Assembly (NCBI GenBank): GCA_029936705.1
Contig: JAPYSD010000003.1
Coordinates: forward strand, 1 to 35,276
Length of the DNA stretch: 35,276 bases
Direction: 5' to 3'
DNA from: Croceicoccus sp.
GTDB taxonomy: Bacteria; Pseudomonadota; Alphaproteobacteria; Sphingomonadales; Sphingomonadaceae
The notes below the pieces were generated by a model. It saw nothing but the letters and a program-made list of their open reading frames with translations, ran no database searches and was not told the origin of the DNA. Below are positions 30,070 to 35,276 of the stretch, one piece after another (positions within the stretch are counted from its first letter, which is position 1; each line of letters opens with the position of its first letter). The position numbers were made by a program, and so were the translations under genes.

Positions 30070-30105
30070 GGGGGTAAATACGAGCATGGCACTTGATCCC
30101 CTCAG
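30066..30105 (+). promoter_or_regulatory. Late-module TAAATAC element inside a hairpin spanning the start of the next gene
   Basis: TAAATAC (30075-30081) lies in the loop of CTGAGGGG (30066-30073)/CCCCTCAG (30098-30105). The loop also holds the ATG at 30086, six positions after the final A of TAAATA. The left arm includes the tape measure stop codon. Confidence 0.5.
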
Positions 30106-30439
30106 AGCAGCTTTCATCAAGCAGGAATACCGCTACGCCATCGCGAAGGATGCCGCGCTCCTAGGAGCAGACAAATCCGCGAGGTCGATAGAGGTTGCGG
30201 CCAATGTGGATGCGGCAACCGCTTCCAATCTCGCTGCTACCATCCTCGCTCAGAACGCTGCCGCCAAAGTCTACAGTGTCGAGATTGAGGGCTTGCTCAC
30301 GCTTGATAGCTTCCTTGGCGGTGTCCCTCGTTACATTCCCGAAATTGCAGAGCTTTCTACGGATGGCAGGACATGCCTTGTCCTCTCATTCGAGAGCGAT
30401 CTTGAGACGGGGAAGACTACTGCAAAGGTGTTTGGCTAA
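30086..30439 (+). CDS. Minor tail protein (117 aa)
   Basis: The small protein after the tape measure has a helical N-terminal half (RAAFIKQEYRYAIAKDAALL, ATASNLAATILAQNAAAKVY) and a strand-rich end (CLVLSFESDLETGKTTAKVF). No Shine-Dalgarno sequence precedes the ATG; the TAAATAC element sits at the spacing seen for terS and terL. It overlaps the next gene by one base. Its position suggests a tail-tip component; the family is not recognised. Confidence 0.72.
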   Translation: MALDPLRAAFIKQEYRYAIAKDAALLGADKSARSIEVAANVDAATASNLAATILAQNAAAKVYSVEIEGLLTLDSFLGGVPRYIPEIAELSTDGRTCLVLSFESDLETGKTTAKVFG

Positions 30440-31203
30440 TGAGCATTGGAACCTATCTCGTCCGCCCCTACAATCTCACGGTTACAGGGTCGCAAAGCGC
30501 AGCAAGCGCACCAGCCAGCAACCTGAATGTCGATTATCCGAACATGGTTTGGAGAAGCACAGGCACAACGGGCGCTTATGTCGCCATCGCCCTTGATGCT
30601 TCGCTTTCGTGGGACTTCGTAGGGCTGGTGGGCGCTAGTCTCTTTGGCGCAGACACCATTCGCATCCGGGCGGCTGGAAGTGCAGCAAACGTCACAGCTT
30701 CACCGGCCTATGACCAGACATTCAACGTCACTGGCACGGAGAACGCGGACTTTAATCTCGCCTACCACTTGCCCGAGACCGCGATGTCGCACCGCTACAT
30801 TCGACTGGACTTCACGCTCTCAGGCAATCCAAACGCCTTCGTGCAGGTACAGCGTCTTGTCATTGGAAAGCGCCTAGAGGGCGAAGGTATCGACGTTGGC
30901 GCGGACTTCAATTTCGAGGACACAAGCCGCATCACCGAATACCGTGGCATCCAGATTTCAGACCCATTTGACGCGAAGCAGTCGTGGAAGTTCAGCATCA
31001 GCAATGTGAAGGCCACCGATTACAACAGCAAGTGGAAGTCCTTCCTGAAAGCATCCAGCGGTAATGCGGTGCTGTTTATCCCTGACACATTCACTGGCGC
31101 ACATAGTCAGGAGGGAGTGTTCGGACGCATCCAAGGCCAAACAAACGGCAGTCTGGAATCCGGTGATACTTACAAGGTGAACCTCTACATAAGGGAGGTC
31201 TAA
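30439..31203 (+). CDS. Minor tail / distal tail-like protein (254 aa)
   Basis: Coupled to the preceding gene (TAATG). The sequence is strand-rich and appears two-part: an N-terminal jelly-roll-like part (YNLTVTGSQSAASAPASNLN, MVWRSTGTTGAYVAIALDAS) and a C-terminal part with FNFEDTSRITEYRGIQISDP and WKFSISNVKATDYNSKWKSF. The gene order tape measure, small protein, this gene, large tail protein puts it at the distal tail or hub connection. Confidence 0.7.
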   Translation: MSIGTYLVRPYNLTVTGSQSAASAPASNLNVDYPNMVWRSTGTTGAYVAIALDASLSWDFVGLVGASLFGADTIRIRAAGSAANVTASPAYDQTFNVTGTENADFNLAYHLPETAMSHRYIRLDFTLSGNPNAFVQVQRLVIGKRLEGEGIDVGADFNFEDTSRITEYRGIQISDPFDAKQSWKFSISNVKATDYNSKWKSFLKASSGNAVLFIPDTFTGAHSQEGVFGRIQGQTNGSLESGDTYKVNLYIREV

Positions 31204-31212
31204 GCCAAAGCT

Positions 31213-31219
31213 TAAATAA
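31213..31219 (+). promoter_or_regulatory. Late-module TAAATA element before the large tail protein
   Basis: TAAATAA lies in the palindrome GCTTA-AA-TAAGC, with TAAATA ending six bases before the ATG at 31225. No Shine-Dalgarno sequence precedes that ATG. Confidence 0.45.
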
Positions 31220-31224
31220 GCGGT

Positions 31225-34200
31225 ATGGCAACACCTCTTAACATCCTAGTCGAAGTAAGCCCGCTCAACGGCATCACCCCCGTTACATTGCGTCTCGCGA
31301 GCATAGACGCCGATCCCATTGCGGTAACGGCAAACGGTCTGAGCTGGCTTCCCTGCATCAATGTCCTGCCCAAGCAGAGCGTCACGCTGTCGAAGGACGG
31401 CACACTCGACAACATGGAAATCAGCCGCGGTGAAGTTGGCTTTGTCGTCTCGTCGGACTTCGCGAACAGCGCATGGATGACCTACAAATGGTCGGGAGCG
31501 TTCTGCCAAATCTGGGTCGGTGAGAGAGGCGCACCGTTCTCCGATTACATCAAATACTTTCAGGGCAAGGTAAGCGCGCTCAGTCGCGAGGGCATCGAAG
31601 CAACCTTTGCGCTGCTAGGCCCTGAGGCAGACCTCACCAGCACGGTCCTCACGCTAGAGTATGCGGGCACAGGTGACGCGGAAGGCCCTGCCTCATTGAA
31701 GGGCAAAGCCAAGCCGCGCTGCTACGGATCGCCTCGCTCGGTCGAACCCGTCGAAATTGACCCTATCCATCTTGTCTATCAGGTCCACGCTTACGGCCCT
31801 GTGCAGAGCGTCGTGCCCTATGAGTACGGCGCTCCGCTGACCTCAGCGCAGAACAAGGGTAACGCAGCCAACTACGCGACCCTTTGCGACATGACGCTCG
31901 CCGCCGGCGAGTACGCGACTTGCTTGGCGGAAGGCATGTTCCGCTTTGGCGGCACTCCAACCCCGAAGGTATCTGCAGATGTCGTGATGGCCAGCGGTAG
32001 CAGCCTGTCTGACATCGCTGAAGCGGTGCTGCTGGATGCGAGCGTTCCGGTAAGCGCGATTGGCGACTTTGGCGCGTTCAGCGCAGTGGAAACGGATCTC
32101 TACATCACAGAGGAAACGGAGGCTCTGGACCTCCTGTTCGACCTTTTCAAGCAGGCCGGTGGCTACATCTTCCCCGACAGCGAAGGCGTCTGGCAATGTG
32201 GCAAGTTCTACCAGTCATCCAAACCGGCTGTTGCTCTCAAGAGCGACCGCTCAGCCTTTCCGATGCTGCTAAACTGGAAAGAGGATGCAACGCAGGCACC
32301 CGTATGGCGGGTCAAATACGGCTATGAGCGCTGTTGGGGCGTCCATGCGGATTCGGATGCTTCTCCGCTCATCAACGAGCTTGCCGGTGATGTGGCGGCA
32401 GCGAAGAATGCAGCCGAGAACGCCGAGAACACCGCTCTAGCTGCAAAGATCGCCGCAGACGTTGCTACGGCGGCAATCAACAGCTTTACCAGCGATAGCA
32501 AGCTGGACCCTAGCGAGAAGAAGCGCATCGTCGCGCTGATGGCTGAGTACGCGGCGAACAAGCCGCTCTATGAAGCACAGGCTAACCAATTCAGCATCAC
32601 GGCGGAAAAGACCGCCTACCAGAACGCCTACACGATCCTGCTGGCGTATTTGGGTGGGCTAACTCCTGCGTATGACGACCTCTCGACCAGCACAACGATT
32701 GACCGCGCTGTCTTTAGGCAGAAGTTCGCAGACTACCACACTGCGCAGACTAACTTGCTGCTCAAGTGGGCGAAGCTGTCCAAGACCGATTGGAAAGGTG
32801 CGTGGAGTAGTTCGACGACCTACAACAGAGGCGACAGTGTAACCTACAGCGGACGTTCATTTGTCAGCGCAACTGATAACAACACCGGAAACACACCTCC
32901 ATCAACCGCGACATCGAACACCCACTGGACGCTCATCGCAGACAAGGGCGCAGACGGCCCGACACTTTCAATCACGCCAAGCAAAGCGGGATTCACCTTT
33001 TTAGATGGGAAGGCAAATCCTACCGCTCAGACCATTACCTTTACCGCAAAGGTAGAGGGGCAAACGGTAGCGGTGGATTGGACTACCGCACCAAACATCA
33101 AGGTACAAAGCAACTCTTCCACATTCTCTGTGACGCTGGCGGAACTAGGAGCAAATGAAAGTGTCGTCGTTACAGCGATTTACAAGGGGCCAGTTGCTCA
33201 GGCTTATTCGCTTACCAAAATAGCAGATAGCAGCGCGACCGTTGGCGCGCCAGTCGGCACCCCTGTTGCTGGCAGACCGGCTGAACAAGTCATCTTTGAT
33301 CTTGATGAGATCGTTGTTCGGACCGGCGATCTAGAGGACATTTACGGCGACACTGCAAGCGCAGCGCAAAGCGCAGCAGACGCGGCAAAAGCGCTGGCGA
33401 TGGCCAAGGCAGCGAGGGGCAACAACCTCGTCGTCAACGGCGACTTCTCGGCTGGTAAGCAGGGCTGGGCCGATGCCTATAATGGCGACATCGGCGCTCA
33501 CAACGAAACGACAATGACAGCGAAGGCATTTCAGGGCGCGACTAACGCACTCGTGAACGACAGTCTGTCTCGCAAAGACACCCGAATGACTGCGCCGTTC
33601 CGTGTGGTGAAGGATCGCACCTACCGTGTGACGTTCGAGTATTTTGCATCTGGTGGCCGCATCGTCCTAGCGTATGTCCGCCACAATCTGGATGGGACAT
33701 ACCATAGCTGGAACTCATTCCACGACGAGACCGGCTCTACTACCGGTTGGAAGCCCGTAACCTACGATTACAAAGCTGCCGCAGACCACTTTGTGAGTCC
33801 CGGTGCCATTACGAATTTCAGCAGCAACGGGGTCAATCAAGCGTTCCGCTTCGTTTCCATCGTAGACGTTACGGAGAGCTTGGATGCCAAGGCTCAGGCT
33901 ACAGCGGCACTAGTTGCCAAAGGCGACGCGCAGACAGCGGCTACGACTGCACAGGGCGCAGCTTCAAGCGCAACCGAGCAGGCAGCGGCAGCAACGCAGC
34001 AAGCGCAGCTTACCGCTAGCTACCGGGAAGCCATCAAGAAGAACAATTTGGTTCTTCAGCCTACCGGCAATCTCGTCGGCAACCTACCATGGCAGTGGTC
34101 TAACTCCTCGCGCTCAAGCTCGACTATACCATCGGTTGCACCAAGTGGTGACTTGTCCATCGAGGTTTACGGTGATGGTGTCGCGCACAACGGCAACACT

Positions 34201-35276
34201 TATACCGGCAACATCAAAGGTAGAAAGTATCGCTTCTCCGCTTGGGTAAACACCCTAGCTGCGAACTCGCGCTTCCGCTTGCTTTTCCGAAACGCAGGAG
34301 GCGGTTTCATTACCGGTCTAGAAGTCCCGACCATCGACATTGGTAAGGATTGGCATTTCGTTGAGTTTGATCTCGATGTCCAGACCGAAACGACGACCTA
34401 CACTCCAGCGACCGACATGATGGACAATGACGTATCCCCGTTTGGCTCTGTCTACATCTATGACTTCCGCGTTGAGGACATTACCGACCTCTACGAGTTA
34501 ACCTCTGACGTTAAACAGATGGCCGGTGCGCTAGCTTCCGCATCCGGCAGACAGACCGCGTACTGGCAGGTTGAGACTAATACCAACTCAGGAAGCCAAA
34601 CTTTTATTTCCGCAAGGTCGGACAGCCAGACGGACAGTGCCACTGTAACTTGGTTGTCTGGCCTTCGGTCTGAGGGTTTGAGCGCATCGTCTGCCGGAAT
34701 GACAGTGAGTATGACGTCTAGCGGTGGCAACGTACACAAGGGGCTTTGGTCGAAGGAAAGCTATACCGGATCGGCCTACATTTCGTGGCAGGTCAAAATA
34801 GGGACGAATGAGCGCGTTTTGGTCGGACTGACCAACAAGCTCTATAACGGCGTATCGAATGAAGACCCGACCGCCATCGACAGCGTGCCCTATCGAACCT
34901 GTCCATTTGCGCTGACCACTTGGACGGATGGCTACTATCGTATCTTTGAAAACGGCACCACGGCGCAAACGCTGACGGAAAAGCCTCGCTCCACTGATGT
35001 CATTTCGATCAGCTACGAGAGCGGCAATCAGATAGTCTATCGCATCAATGACCGCGAGGTCAGGCGTTCGACAACGACGAGCGGACAAAAACTTTGGGCA
35101 TTTGCTGCGCCATACTCACCGGGCGGTGCTGCGCGAAACATCCGCTTCCTGCCACAGACGACAGGCTCAACCTCGTCCGTGTCAATTGGTGCACGTGAGT
35201 TTGCAGTCTATAATCCTGCTGGCGGCGGCTGGGTCAAGGCCCTCACGATTGCGAACGGCAATGCGCTGTTCAGCGG
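31225..35276 (+). CDS. Large modular tail / receptor-binding protein (incomplete at right edge, at least 1350 aa)
   Basis: The frame is open from 31225 to the last base. The N-terminal part (about 1-350) is a strand-rich baseplate or hub-like domain. A coiled linker follows (about 385-410). A CBM5/12-like module lies at about 523-577 (WKGAWSSSTTYNRGDSVTYS, NTGNTPPS, HWTLIADKGADG), then an Ig-like domain (about 578-670), coiled linkers rich in Ala, and two carbohydrate-binding-like beta domains (from about 732, NNLVVNGDFSAGKQGW, and from about 942, NNLVLQPTGNLVG). This pattern fits host-surface recognition. The C-terminus is beyond the window. Confidence 0.82.
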   Translation, partial: MATPLNILVEVSPLNGITPVTLRLASIDADPIAVTANGLSWLPCINVLPKQSVTLSKDGTLDNMEISRGEVGFVVSSDFANSAWMTYKWSGAFCQIWVGERGAPFSDYIKYFQGKVSALSREGIEATFALLGPEADLTSTVLTLEYAGTGDAEGPASLKGKAKPRCYGSPRSVEPVEIDPIHLVYQVHAYGPVQSVVPYEYGAPLTSAQNKGNAANYATLCDMTLAAGEYATCLAEGMFRFGGTPTPKVSADVVMASGSSLSDIAEAVLLDASVPVSAIGDFGAFSAVETDLYITEETEALDLLFDLFKQAGGYIFPDSEGVWQCGKFYQSSKPAVALKSDRSAFPMLLNWKEDATQAPVWRVKYGYERCWGVHADSDASPLINELAGDVAAAKNAAENAENTALAAKIAADVATAAINSFTSDSKLDPSEKKRIVALMAEYAANKPLYEAQANQFSITAEKTAYQNAYTILLAYLGGLTPAYDDLSTSTTIDRAVFRQKFADYHTAQTNLLLKWAKLSKTDWKGAWSSSTTYNRGDSVTYSGRSFVSATDNNTGNTPPSTATSNTHWTLIADKGADGPTLSITPSKAGFTFLDGKANPTAQTITFTAKVEGQTVAVDWTTAPNIKVQSNSSTFSVTLAELGANESVVVTAIYKGPVAQAYSLTKIADSSATVGAPVGTPVAGRPAEQVIFDLDEIVVRTGDLEDIYGDTASAAQSAADAAKALAMAKAARGNNLVVNGDFSAGKQGWADAYNGDIGAHNETTMTAKAFQGATNALVNDSLSRKDTRMTAPFRVVKDRTYRVTFEYFASGGRIVLAYVRHNLDGTYHSWNSFHDETGSTTGWKPVTYDYKAAADHFVSPGAITNFSSNGVNQAFRFVSIVDVTESLDAKAQATAALVAKGDAQTAATTAQGAASSATEQAAAATQQAQLTASYREAIKKNNLVLQPTGNLVGNLPWQWSNSSRSSSTIPSVAPSGDLSIEVYGDGVAHNGNTYTGNIKGRKYRFSAWVNTLAANSRFRLLFRNAGGGFITGLEVPTIDIGKDWHFVEFDLDVQTETTTYTPATDMMDNDVSPFGSVYIYDFRVEDITDLYELTSDVKQMAGALASASGRQTAYWQVETNTNSGSQTFISARSDSQTDSATVTWLSGLRSEGLSASSAGMTVSMTSSGGNVHKGLWSKESYTGSAYISWQVKIGTNERVLVGLTNKLYNGVSNEDPTAIDSVPYRTCPFALTTWTDGYYRIFENGTTAQTLTEKPRSTDVISISYESGNQIVYRINDREVRRSTTTSGQKLWAFAAPYSPGGAARNIRFLPQTTGSTSSVSIGAREFAVYNPAGGGWVKALTIANGNALFS

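Noticed and set aside
31225..35276. Diversity-generating retroelement acting on the tail protein
   Set aside because: No reverse transcriptase and no template/variable repeat pair were seen in the window.
1..35276. CRISPR arrays, tRNA or rRNA genes
   Set aside because: I saw no regularly spaced repeats, cloverleaf-like sequences or rRNA-like stretches; the attL region also shows no tRNA end.

Overview
The window joins the end of a GC-rich alphaproteobacterial chromosome segment to a long, less GC-rich prophage. The host part (about 1-2100) carries the 5' part of recF, two tandem small hydrophobic peptides, a PspC-domain protein and the C-terminal half of a YhhQ-type queuosine-precursor transporter. 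Protein style and GC content suggest Sphingomonadales, perhaps Erythrobacteraceae; this is inference, since no rRNA is present. YhhQ homology stops abruptly at about 2100, where base composition also falls, so I take this as the left prophage junction (attL side). The right junction lies beyond the window.

Region 2100-12300 is the accessory and lysogeny end. It holds a UDG-fold-like protein, an XRE repressor-like regulator, a two-helix membrane protein, a membrane-anchored nuclease-like protein coupled to a TPM-domain lipoprotein, a large serine recombinase (the likely integrase), a five-helix membrane protein, a DUF2958 protein, several small unknown genes and a lipoprotein. Most sit in short convergent or divergent units bounded by clear hairpin terminators. 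I see no replication or lysis genes.

Region 12400-35276 is a siphovirus-type late module, nearly all on the + strand: terS, [a small serine recombinase and a SIR2-STAND defence-like gene inserted here], terL, portal (DUF4055-like), MuF-type head protein, [a minus-strand membrane protein], scaffold, major capsid protein, three head-tail connector/neck proteins, tail terminator, tail tube, a pair of tail assembly chaperone frames joined by a probable -1 frameshift at GGGAAAC, tape measure, two minor tail proteins and a very large modular tail/receptor-binding protein that runs off the right edge.

The most unusual signal is a short element, TAAATA (mostly TAAATAC), found in ten + strand intergenic gaps of the late module, with a TAAGTA variant in front of the portal gene. 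It usually lies beside or inside a different inverted repeat. In four genes without a Shine-Dalgarno sequence it ends 5-6 nt before the ATG. One copy directly follows a strong terminator behind the capsid gene. I propose a phage-specific late promoter family, partly driving leaderless transcripts. The SIR2-STAND gene between the terminase subunits lacks the element, which fits independently expressed cargo.
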